Origin: Ignavibacteriota bacterium | GTDB taxonomy: Bacteria; Bacteroidota; Ignavibacteria; UBA10030 | DNA: 42,448 nucleotides | Direction of reading: 5' to 3' | Assembly: GCA_003155495.1 (NCBI GenBank) | Contig: PMDB01000068.1 | Location: forward strand, 1 to 42,448 | In this document: one piece after another, positions 8,347 through 15,751 of the stretch | How the letters are laid out: the number at the start of each line of letters is the position of its first letter | How positions within the stretch are numbered: position 1 is the stretch's first letter | Translations under genes and position numbers: made by a program | The notes under the pieces: model-generated | The model's database searches: none | What the model was told of the DNA's origin: nothing | Seen by the model: the letters and a program-made list of their open reading frames with translations, nothing else

Positions 8347-10698
8347 ATGTATATGAATTCTTCTCAAGACACCAGAAGCTCTGACAGGGACAACGGGCAA
8401 ACGAGCGATACCCCGTACGAGTCACCTCGGGAATATCTCACAACGCTGCTTCGCGGTAAGTGGATCATTCTCGCCACGACTATCATAGTAGCCGGTATTG
8501 TTGCCCTCTATACTTTTACAACAAAACCTATCTATGAAGCAAGCTCATCCGTTCTGATCAACATGCAAGCGAAGGACGAAGTGCTTCGCATATCCGATCC
8601 CACCGGTACGGTAGCTGCTAACATAATTCCCAACGAGCTTGAAATTCTGAAATCCCAATCGACTGCCCAAGATGTTGCCGCTGCTCTCCGTTCTTTGATG
8701 TTTCTCGACGCTAAAAAAACAGAAGTCATCCCTATTTTAACTCTTGAGAAACGAAAGGTGGAGAGAGATACCATAGCGACCACCGATGAGGTCAGGGATA
8801 GATTATTGGGTATCGTCGAATTTATGCCGGTCCGAGAAACAGATGTAATTAAAATCACAACAAGAAGCATGAATCCTCGAGAGGCAGCTCTGATTGCCAA
8901 TATGTATACAGAAATTTATACTACCAGGAATCTCAATGCGAGCAGACTCCATTCAAAAGCCGTTCGTGAATTTCTGCAAACACAGCTTCAATCAAAGAAA
9001 AGTATCCTCGATACAACTGAAAAGGATCTGCAAAACTACATGCGTTCCTCCGGTGTTGTCTCGCTTGATGCTGCGGGAAGCAAGGTTGTGGAACAACTGT
9101 CGCAACTTGAGGCTCAGCGCGATGGCCTTGAAGTAGAAAAAAGTACGAGAGAGAAAACTTTATTATCCTACAAGGAAGAACTAGCGAGGCTGGAACCGGG
9201 TTCAGCAAAAGCGATAGGCGAAGCGGACGACAGCTACATTCGCCTTCTTCAGGAACAGATTGCCAAGCTCGAAGTTCAGCGCGACATTGTCATTGCACAG
9301 AATCCCGAACTGGTTGGTCAAGAGATCTACTCTGACAAATTGAAAGAGATTAATGAACAGATAGGAGTTTTGAAAAAAAACCTCCAGGTTCGTACGCAAC
9401 AATTTCTCGGTTCCATGATGCCGGGATCACATACCCAGGGGCAAGAAACCGGTTCCTTCCTTGCTGAGGCAAAACAAAAAATCATTGAACAACAGATTGA
9501 GTTGCAGGGTCTTGATGCACGGAAAATGGCTCTCAATGTGGTCATTGGGGAATCTGAAAAAAAATTCAATCAACTCCCGAAAAAAAGCATGGAACTGGCA
9601 AAACTGCAGCGGTCCCGCTTGAGCAGCGAAAAACTCTATCTGCTTGTCGAAGAAAAATTCAACGAAACGGCAATCAAAGAAAAATCGCAATTTGGATATG
9701 TTGACGTCATTGACCCTGCCGTTGTACCGGTGAGGCCTGTGAGGCCACGAGTGCTCCTCAACTTGGTTTTTGGATTTCTCCTTGGTCTGGGACTTGGAAT
9801 CGGCATCGTCTTTGTACGGGTATTTAGTGACTTGCATATAAGAACACCGGAGGATCTGAAACGTCATGGGTTTGTCCCGCTCTCTTCGATTAGTCAAATG
9901 GATGATGAAATAAAAAAAATTAAACAGGACGTTAAAAGTCAAAAGGGCCCAAGTTTCTTCGATCCGCACCTTATTACCTTCTACAGGCCGATGGCACCTA
10001 TTGCCGAATCATACCGCCATTTACGCACAAATATACAATTTCTGCAAACAGACAAACAAGTACGATGCTTCGTCGTTACAAGTGCGAATCCCAACGAAGG
10101 CAAAACAACGACAGTGTGTAACCTTGCGGTCTCGCTGGCACAAGCTGAGAAAAAAGTTCTTCTCGTAAATGCAGATTTAAGGCGTTCCATGGTCCAGCAT
10201 TTATTTGGGATGAAGAATGAAATAGGACTTACGAATCTTCTGGTTGGAAGCGCCAGTTTGGAAGAAGTACTTCACCGACAGGTTCTTCCAAATCTCGATA
10301 TTATCAATTCCGGAATTGCACCTCACAATCCAGCTGAAATTCTTGGGTCAAAAAAAATGAAAGAATTTATCAGACTCATGAAGGAAAAATACGATATGAT
10401 TCTCTTTGATACACCACCCTTACTGGCAGTCACAGATGCAGCTGCACTCGCAAGAGAAACAGACGGCGTGCTGATCGTAGCTTCAGCCGGGACAACAAAG
10501 TCGACCGATCTCAAGTCGGTTGCCGAGTTCCTTCTGAACATCGGTGTGAACATGTTCGGTGTCGTTCTGAACAACTTTGACATACGCAACGGCCACAGCC
10601 GACATTCTTCCGGCTACCTCTATGGGTACTACGGCTATGAATCGGGATATTACCATACGAATGAGAAGAAGAGAAAGATCGAAAAAATCAAGTATTGA
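8347..10698 (+). CDS. wzc: Polysaccharide co-polymerase / tyrosine autokinase (Wzc type)
   Basis: This 783-residue inner-membrane protein combines a Wzz-type chain-length domain and a cytoplasmic BY-kinase domain. An N-terminal membrane segment (about 39-60) and a second one (about 470-490) flank a long periplasmic coiled-coil region rich in Glu, Lys and Gln. The kinase has a P-loop ANPNEGKTT (about 580-588), Walker A' VLLVNADLRR (604-613, N-A-D instead of the usual D-A-D) and Walker B MILFDTPP (D688). The extreme C-terminus is a tyrosine cluster (YLYGYYGYESGYY plus a terminal Tyr), the autophosphorylation tail. In Wzy-dependent systems such proteins set polymer length and connect to the outer-membrane exporter. 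The start ATG at 8347 is weakly supported; ATG at 8353 is as good. It heads the polysaccharide gene run. Confidence 0.93.
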   Translation: MYMNSSQDTRSSDRDNGQTSDTPYESPREYLTTLLRGKWIILATTIIVAGIVALYTFTTKPIYEASSSVLINMQAKDEVLRISDPTGTVAANIIPNELEILKSQSTAQDVAAALRSLMFLDAKKTEVIPILTLEKRKVERDTIATTDEVRDRLLGIVEFMPVRETDVIKITTRSMNPREAALIANMYTEIYTTRNLNASRLHSKAVREFLQTQLQSKKSILDTTEKDLQNYMRSSGVVSLDAAGSKVVEQLSQLEAQRDGLEVEKSTREKTLLSYKEELARLEPGSAKAIGEADDSYIRLLQEQIAKLEVQRDIVIAQNPELVGQEIYSDKLKEINEQIGVLKKNLQVRTQQFLGSMMPGSHTQGQETGSFLAEAKQKIIEQQIELQGLDARKMALNVVIGESEKKFNQLPKKSMELAKLQRSRLSSEKLYLLVEEKFNETAIKEKSQFGYVDVIDPAVVPVRPVRPRVLLNLVFGFLLGLGLGIGIVFVRVFSDLHIRTPEDLKRHGFVPLSSISQMDDEIKKIKQDVKSQKGPSFFDPHLITFYRPMAPIAESYRHLRTNIQFLQTDKQVRCFVVTSANPNEGKTTTVCNLAVSLAQAEKKVLLVNADLRRSMVQHLFGMKNEIGLTNLLVGSASLEEVLHRQVLPNLDIINSGIAPHNPAEILGSKKMKEFIRLMKEKYDMILFDTPPLLAVTDAAALARETDGVLIVASAGTTKSTDLKSVAEFLLNIGVNMFGVVLNNFDIRNGHSRHSSGYLYGYYGYESGYYHTNEKKRKIEKIKY

Positions 10699-10741
10699 GC
10701 GTTTGGAATCTGGAATCTCACCATTACGTGGAAAGGTCAGT

Positions 10742-11317
10742 ATGAAATTATTTTACAGATTTGCATGTGCCGGATTTTTGATGTTGTGTCTGACAGTCGT
10801 GCATGCACAGGAAAATTCGAGCAGTCTTCTTTCGGCGACATCAGATAAAACGACAAGTACCAACTATTATTTTGCCCGTCCCAACGACCTCACACTGATC
10901 GTCAATGTGATGGGATTTGTTCAACGGCCCGGCAGGTACGAAATAGCGAGTTCGATCGATCTCATGAACCTGATTTCTCTGGCAGGTGGGCCGACAGCAG
11001 ATGGTTCAATGAGTAAAGTGAAGATCATCCGCATAATCAAAGATGGAGAAAAGACAGTGCGCCAGGATATTCAGCCTGATCAGAAAACTCTTTCCGTTTT
11101 TCTCAAAGAAGAAGCAAAAGTCACCCGGCGGGAAATTCAGCTTGATCTCGATAATCTTTCAACTGTTCGGCCGGAAGATTTGCAGCTGATGCCGGGGGAT
11201 ATTGTCTTTATGGACCGCACAACCTGGTCAACGGTTCGAGACGCATTTGGAGTGGTTGTCTCGGCGGCGGTTATCACGGCAGCTGTTGCACAGGTTATTT
11301 ATGCTACAAAGCATTAG
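10742..11317 (+). CDS. SLBB-domain polysaccharide export protein
   Basis: The chosen ATG at 10742 has a GGAAAGG ribosome-binding site 5 bases upstream and begins a clear signal peptide (MKLFYRFACAGFLMLCLTVV, cut near HAQ). The frame is open farther upstream, but that part overlaps wzc and has no signal sequence. The mature protein of about 170 residues has one SLBB fold (V-M-G-F-V-Q-R-P-G-R-Y, then L-I-S-L-A-G-G-P-T-A-D-G) and a C-terminal hydrophobic segment (about 172-188). It lacks the N-terminal polysaccharide-export domain and a lipobox. It is therefore a small SLBB partner rather than a full Wza. Placement directly after wzc supports a role in export; another gene outside the window may supply the outer-membrane channel. 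Confidence 0.82.
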   Translation: MKLFYRFACAGFLMLCLTVVHAQENSSSLLSATSDKTTSTNYYFARPNDLTLIVNVMGFVQRPGRYEIASSIDLMNLISLAGGPTADGSMSKVKIIRIIKDGEKTVRQDIQPDQKTLSVFLKEEAKVTRREIQLDLDNLSTVRPEDLQLMPGDIVFMDRTTWSTVRDAFGVVVSAAVITAAVAQVIYATKH

Positions 11318-11320
11318 TGG

Positions 11321-11833
11321 ATGATTGCGACGCCGCAATGGTATGCTCTCTATCTGCGCAGCAGATATGAGAAAAAAGTGAATATGGAATTGGAGAAAAA
11401 GAATGTTGAAACATTCCTCCCTCTGATTGAAGAGGTACATATATGGAGTGACCGCAAGAAGAAGGTCATGGAGCCGCTCTTTCGGGGATATGTATTTGTG
11501 AAGACCGATCTGCGGGACAAAGAAACAATTTTGATGACTGACGGTGTTGTTCGATTTGTTGGTATCAATTATAAGCCGTCGTGGATTCCCGAGTTGCAAA
11601 TTGACTGGCTTCGGCGGATCGTTGCCGAATCAATGGACGTGCAGCGTGAACAGTATCTCGAAGTTGGAGGGCAGGTCAGAGTAATTGCCGGACCGTTGAT
11701 CGGAGTGGAAGGGATCGTTCGCCGGTTGCATGGAATCTCACGCGTGGTCATATCGATTACAGCGATAGAGCAATCCGTTTCCATTCAGGTGCCGGCGGAG
11801 TTATTGGAAATACTACACACGAGCAAAGGATAA
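11321..11833 (+). CDS. NusG-family transcription antiterminator (UpxY/RfaH-like)
   Basis: This 170-residue protein has an NGN domain (W7-Y-A-L-Y-L-R-S-R-Y-E-K-K, later PLFRGYVFVKTDL) and a C-terminal KOW motif (GGQVRVIAGPLIGVEGIVRR). It matches the length and build of operon-specific NusG paralogues such as UpxY of Bacteroides capsule loci and RfaH. These bind the elongating polymerase early in a long operon and suppress pausing and termination. It starts 4 bases after the stop of the SLBB gene, so the two are co-transcribed. Its position at the head of roughly 30 kb of co-directional sugar genes suits that job. The specific leader sequence it recognises is not identified. Confidence 0.9.
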   Translation: MIATPQWYALYLRSRYEKKVNMELEKKNVETFLPLIEEVHIWSDRKKKVMEPLFRGYVFVKTDLRDKETILMTDGVVRFVGINYKPSWIPELQIDWLRRIVAESMDVQREQYLEVGGQVRVIAGPLIGVEGIVRRLHGISRVVISITAIEQSVSIQVPAELLEILHTSKG

Positions 11834-11842
11834 AAACTTATT

Positions 11843-13150
11843 ATGACATTACACGAAGAGCTCTTACAAAACGTCGAACATAAAAAAACGGTGGTTGGAG
11901 TAATCGGTCTCGGTTATGTAGGCCTTCCGCTGATTCTCTGTTTTGCCGAAAAGGGTTTCAGGTCGATCGGATTCGATATCGATACGAAGAAAACCGGGGC
12001 GCTCATGCGCGGCGAATCCTATATCAAACATATCCCGGCGGAGCGTATCCAAAAAGCTATGAAGAGCGGATTGTTCTCTGCGGTTGCAGACTTCGCACGC
12101 GTGAAAGAATGCGATGCCATTCTCATAGCGGTGCCAACCCCTCTGAACAAGAATCGTGAACCAGATGTCCAGTATATCGTTTCATCGTGTGAAGCGATTG
12201 CCCCGTATGTGCGAAAAGGACAATTGATCGTTCTGGAGTCGTCGACCTATCCCGGAACGACCGATGAGGTGATGATCCCCATTCTGGAGAAAGGGGGATT
12301 GAAAGTGGATAAGGATTTCTTTGCTGCATTCTCGCCGGAGCGGGAAGATCCTGCCAATAAAGATTACCGCACCGAAACGATTCCTAAAGTTGTGGGTGCA
12401 ACATCACCCGAAGGACTGGCTGTTGCAGAGAAACTGTATCAGCAAATTGTTATCCGAACAGTTCCCGTTTCATCGACAAGAGCGGCAGAAGCAACAAAAC
12501 TGCTGGAAAATACATTTCGGGCAATCAATATTGCCTTGGTGAATGAACTGAAAATGACATTTATGAAGATGGGGATTGATATTTGGGAAGTGATCGATGC
12601 GGCAAAAACAAAACCTTTTGGATTCATGCCGTTCTATCCGGGACCCGGACTTGGCGGACATTGCATACCTATCGATCCGTTCTATCTGACCTGGAAAGCA
12701 CGTGAGTATGGTGCCTCAACGAAGTTTATTGAATTAGCCGGTGAAATTAATATTGCTATGCCTGATTTTGTCATTCATCGTGCCATGGAAGTTCTGAATG
12801 ACCAACATAAATCTGTGAAAGGATCCCGGATACTTCTCCTCGGTCTTGCCTATAAGTCCAATGTTGACGATGACCGTGAGTCTCCATCTTACCGTCTGAT
12901 GGAAAAGCTGGAAGAGCTTGGCGCTACGGTGAGTTACAACGATCCGTATATACCTGTCATCCCTATGACGAGGGAGTACGAAAAATTTGCAGGACGTACT
13001 TCTGCGGCAATATCGGCGAATTTTGATTTGATCATTATCGTAACAGCCCACGATGAATATAAAACACTCGATGTACAGAATCTCCAAGTACCGATCCTTG
13101 ATACAAGGAATATTATACGGCAACCACATCCAATACTCTATAAAGCATAA
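11843..13150 (+). CDS. wbpA: UDP-N-acetyl-D-glucosamine 6-dehydrogenase (WbpA type)
   Basis: This 435-residue UDP-sugar dehydrogenase has an N-terminal Rossmann motif VIGLGYVGLP, a middle domain with ESSTYPGTT and the catalytic Cys274 in GLGGHCIPIDPFYLTWKA. It oxidises the C6 hydroxyl of a UDP-hexose to the uronic acid with two NAD+. The wording of the active-site segment and the adjacency to wbpB- and wbpD-like genes point to UDP-GlcNAc as substrate, giving UDP-GlcNAcA as in Pseudomonas O-antigen synthesis. It starts 9 bases after the antiterminator gene. UDP-ManNAc or UDP-Glc specificity cannot be wholly excluded from sequence alone. Confidence 0.9.
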   Translation: MTLHEELLQNVEHKKTVVGVIGLGYVGLPLILCFAEKGFRSIGFDIDTKKTGALMRGESYIKHIPAERIQKAMKSGLFSAVADFARVKECDAILIAVPTPLNKNREPDVQYIVSSCEAIAPYVRKGQLIVLESSTYPGTTDEVMIPILEKGGLKVDKDFFAAFSPEREDPANKDYRTETIPKVVGATSPEGLAVAEKLYQQIVIRTVPVSSTRAAEATKLLENTFRAINIALVNELKMTFMKMGIDIWEVIDAAKTKPFGFMPFYPGPGLGGHCIPIDPFYLTWKAREYGASTKFIELAGEINIAMPDFVIHRAMEVLNDQHKSVKGSRILLLGLAYKSNVDDDRESPSYRLMEKLEELGATVSYNDPYIPVIPMTREYEKFAGRTSAAISANFDLIIIVTAHDEYKTLDVQNLQVPILDTRNIIRQPHPILYKA

Positions 13151-13200
13151 GGAGAACGTACAACATTTGTTAGATACAATTGTGTTGTGGTTCCTCGTGA

Positions 13201-13443
13201 TTGCGTACATGCCTCGCATGCCGTTTGGCCCTCCATCGTGATCTTGTGACACTGACAAGCGTAAATGTTCAGACAATATTTACTGACACACGACCAGGAG
13301 ATGTAAAGCACTCTTTGGCCTCGATAGAATTATCGAAGAACAAGCTTGGCTCTTGAAGGGATGTGGATTGGCGGAATGGTTTGAAAAAGACAGTTGAATG
13401 GTACAAAGAAAAACATGAGAAGAAGCCCGGAATCTACATCACG
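13201..13443 (+). pseudogene. 3' remnant of an NAD-dependent nucleotide-sugar epimerase/dehydratase
   Basis: One frame of this spacer reads F-T-D-T-R-P-G-D-V-K-H-S-L-A-S-I (around 13273-13326), then S-K-N-K-L-G, a TGA stop at 13354, then R-D-V-D-W-R-N-G-L-K-K-T-V-E-W-Y-K (13357-13407). This is the typical C-terminus of extended SDR sugar epimerases (consensus RPGDVRHSxADIxKAxxxLG followed by GLxxTVxWY). No start or Rossmann domain remains, so it is a decayed gene tail of some 80 codons. The remnant is in the same frame as wbpB and no stop separates them after 13356, so a naive gene call would fuse it to wbpB from the GTG at 13363. Its donor was plausibly a UDP-GlcNAc(A) 4-epimerase; the exact substrate cannot be told. 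It fills most of the 311-bp gap 13151-13461. Confidence 0.75.
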
Positions 13444-13461
13444 TCGAAAAGAGAGACAGTC

Positions 13462-14439
13462 ATGAACTTCGCTATCACCGGAGTCTCCGGCTATATCGCA
13501 CCGCGACATCTTAAAGCTATCCGTGACACAGGAAACCGTCTTGTTGCCGCCACGGATCCCCATGATTCGGTGGGGATTCTCGACCAATATTCATTTGATG
13601 TTCGCTACTTTCCTGAGATCGAGCGATTCGATCGCCATCTTGATAAACTTCGGAGGGGTTCGGATCAAGAGAAAGTGCACTGTGTAAGTATATGCTCTCC
13701 GAACTACCTGCACGATGCGCACATGCGTCTTGCGCTACGAGCGGGAGCAGACGTAATTTGTGAGAAGCCGCTTGTCATTAATCCCTGGAATCTTGATGCA
13801 CTCCACCTGCTTGAAAATGAAACCGGGAAAAGAATCAATACGGTGCTCCAACTGCGGGTGCATCCAGCGCTCGTAGAGTTGAAGGCCAAGTTCGATCATG
13901 AAGGACCCCCTCGTTCGAAGCGTGATGTCGTCGTTACATATGTTACAGGCCGGGGATCATGGTACCTGATGTCCTGGAAAGGATCGGAGGAACGGTCAGG
14001 CGGCTTAGCCACGAACATCGGGATTCATTTTTTCGATCTTTTGATGTGGCTCTTTGGAGGAGTGCAACGCAGTGAACTACACTTGCGGCAGCCAAAGCGT
14101 ATGGCGGGATTCATTGAATTGAAGCATGCCAACATACGATGGTTTCTTTCTGTTCATCCTGAAGATTTGCCTTTTTCTGCAGAAGCAGGGAAAAAGGCGA
14201 CCTTCCGATCAATCACTGTGGATGGGCAGGAATTAGAATTCACAGAGGGGTTCACGGACTTACACACGCGTATCTATGAAAAAACCATCAAGGGCGATGG
14301 ATTTGGAATCGAAGATGCTCGGCCATCGATCGAACTAGTTCACACGATCAGGACTTCTCCTCTTGTGTACGAGAATGGTACCGCTCATCCCTTCTTGCTG
14401 GAAAACAAAGCATTTCTCGACGGCTTGAGTCACGGATGA
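13462..14439 (+). CDS. wbpB: UDP-GlcNAcA 3-dehydrogenase, Gfo/Idh/MocA family (WbpB type)
   Basis: The ATG at 13462 starts MNFAITGVSGYIAPRHLKAI, matching the WbpB N-terminus and giving 325 residues, close to the usual 315. The frame extends upstream, but that sequence belongs to the epimerase remnant. An N-terminal nucleotide-binding fold (ITGVSGYIAPRH) and the family motif E101-K102-P103 (DVICEKPLVINPWN) are visible. The enzyme oxidises C3 of UDP-GlcNAcA to the 3-keto sugar, which a PLP aminotransferase (WbpE) then aminates. No WbpE is in the window. It is followed after 10 bases by wbpD. Confidence 0.88.
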   Translation: MNFAITGVSGYIAPRHLKAIRDTGNRLVAATDPHDSVGILDQYSFDVRYFPEIERFDRHLDKLRRGSDQEKVHCVSICSPNYLHDAHMRLALRAGADVICEKPLVINPWNLDALHLLENETGKRINTVLQLRVHPALVELKAKFDHEGPPRSKRDVVVTYVTGRGSWYLMSWKGSEERSGGLATNIGIHFFDLLMWLFGGVQRSELHLRQPKRMAGFIELKHANIRWFLSVHPEDLPFSAEAGKKATFRSITVDGQELEFTEGFTDLHTRIYEKTIKGDGFGIEDARPSIELVHTIRTSPLVYENGTAHPFLLENKAFLDGLSHG

Positions 14440-14449
14440 GGTAACCATT

Positions 14450-15094
14450 ATGGCGTATTTCAAACATGAATCGGCGTTTGTGGATGAACCTTGTACGATA
14501 GGAGATGGCACGAAGATCTGGCATTTTTCGCACATCCAAAAAGGGGCTGTGATTGGCGCCAATTGCATCTTCGGCCAAAACTGTAATGTTGCAAATGATG
14601 TGGTGATCGGGTCGAATGTGAAAGTTCAGAACAACGTGTCGATATATACGGGAACGACAATCGAAGATGACGTTTTTCTAGGGCCGTCGTGCGTTTTAAC
14701 AAACGTAACCAACCCGCGTTCCCAGGTGAACCGGCACAGCCTGTATGAACAAACAGTATTAAAGCGCGGCTGTACCATTGGTGCTAATGCGACTATCATT
14801 TGCGGCGTCATAATTGGCCGGTACGCCTTCGTCGCGGCAGGAGCTGTTGTGGCAAAAGATGTTCCGGACTACGCCCTTGTCATTGGAGTTCCGGGAAAAC
14901 AAGTCGGATGGATGAGCAGGCATGGCCATAGATTATCATTCGATAACTCCGGAGTTGCAGTGTGTCCGGAGAGCGGCCTGCATTACAAGAAGACGAGCGA
15001 ACAAGTACGTTGCCTTGACTTGGATGAGGACTCTCTTCTCCCTGAAGGACTTCGCCAAGGGACGAAGCCCTACGACACCTTCAGGGTTGGCTAA
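14450..15094 (+). CDS. wbpD: UDP-2-acetamido-3-amino-glucuronate N-acetyltransferase (WbpD type)
   Basis: This 214-residue left-handed beta-helix acyltransferase has hexapeptide repeats (CTIGDGTKIW, VIGANCIFGQN, VIGSNVKVQNN, TIGANATIICGVIIGRYAFVAAGAVV). The segment GPSCVLTNVTNPRSQVNR is characteristic of the WbpD/WlbB group. The C-terminal tail has the Cys-containing GVAVCPESGLHYKK...VRCLD found in that group. It acetylates the 3-amino group using acetyl-CoA, giving UDP-GlcNAc(3NAc)A. It starts 10 bases after wbpB. Together with wbpA and wbpB it marks a 2,3-diacetamido-uronic acid branch. A ribosome-binding site (GAGGTAA) sits just upstream. Confidence 0.9.
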   Translation: MAYFKHESAFVDEPCTIGDGTKIWHFSHIQKGAVIGANCIFGQNCNVANDVVIGSNVKVQNNVSIYTGTTIEDDVFLGPSCVLTNVTNPRSQVNRHSLYEQTVLKRGCTIGANATIICGVIIGRYAFVAAGAVVAKDVPDYALVIGVPGKQVGWMSRHGHRLSFDNSGVAVCPESGLHYKKTSEQVRCLDLDEDSLLPEGLRQGTKPYDTFRVG

Positions 15095-15241
15095 GTTGTG
15101 AAAATCCTTACACCGAGTTGTTGAGAGTAATGCCTCAATCCATCTAGCCTATGGCCTCAGTCAAGCTGTCCACTCCACGCTGCGGATCACCACAGAGCAG
15201 CATCATGATGACAATGATCTTCCCCGTTCTTTCGGACACCG

Positions 15242-15492
15242 AGAAAACGTACTATTCATCAGATCATCATTGTTGAGGGTGTATGTCCATCAGGCGCTGC
15301 CATAGTACCACCCTTGGAAGGGCGTTCGCCTGAAGGCACCTTAAAAGTGCTCCATGTATTTAAATATGCGGAAGAGCACACAAAAGAAAATACGAATGTC
15401 CTCGATGAGGAATATGCAGATGCGTTCTGGCTCAAGTGAAGATGAGATTTCAGAGGCTTGTGCATGCGTGGCTTTCGTTGCCACCTGTAATG
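15242..15492 (+). pseudogene. Decayed family-2 glycosyltransferase fragment
   Basis: The 657-bp spacer 15095-15751 is not empty. From 15257 one frame reads H-Q-I-I-I-V-E-G-V-C-P-S-G-A-A-I, then R-S-P-E-G-T-L-K-V-L and A-D-A-F-W before a stop at 15437. After a one-base shift it continues E-D-E-I-S-E-A-C-A. The intact glycosyltransferase at 33903 reads HQIIVVEGACPSAAAV, STDGTLEVL, TDGFW and KNEMSQAYA in the same order. This is therefore a frameshifted remnant of a paralogue of that gene. The upstream and downstream parts of the spacer show no further recognisable coding sequence. Confidence 0.7.
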
Positions 15493-15579
15493 TATAGCGC
15501 ATACGATACAATGTTTAACAAACTGATCAACGAAGATTGCTGTTGGACAGAAAATATTTTTATCTCTGAGGATTAAATT

Positions 15580-15601
15580 CTCCTCCGCTTGCGGCGGGGA
15601 G
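15580..15601. repeat. GC-rich imperfect hairpin between wbpD and wzx
   Basis: CTCCTCCGC (15580-15588) faces GCGGCGGGGAG (15591-15601) and is followed by CTTTATTTGATTC. The loop is very short and the pairing imperfect, so a terminator is possible but weak. A similar GC-rich element lies at 18668-18685, suggesting a dispersed intergenic element. Confidence 0.3.
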
Positions 15602-15751
15602 CTTTATTTGATTCTTTACGAAAAACTCATAAAAAAATGAAGAATAAAACTTCTTGAGGCTTATATAAAAAATATTTTTCCAGGCCTCAGGTCCAAAATA
15701 GCCAACAACCCCCAGGCTTTTCGTTCTGTCGCAGCACTTTTTGGCGGCAAT

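Noticed and set aside
9427-9969. 180-codon minus-strand open frame inside wzc
   Set aside because: Antisense to the coiled-coil/membrane region of wzc, with no domain or ribosome-binding site.
10577-10741. Extension of the SLBB gene upstream to 10577
   Set aside because: The extra 55 residues overlap the wzc tail, and the signal peptide and ribosome-binding site both point to ATG 10742.
13363-13461. GTG start at 13363 for wbpB
   Set aside because: The first 33 residues are the tail of an SDR epimerase remnant; the Gfo/Idh/MocA fold starts at ATG 13462.
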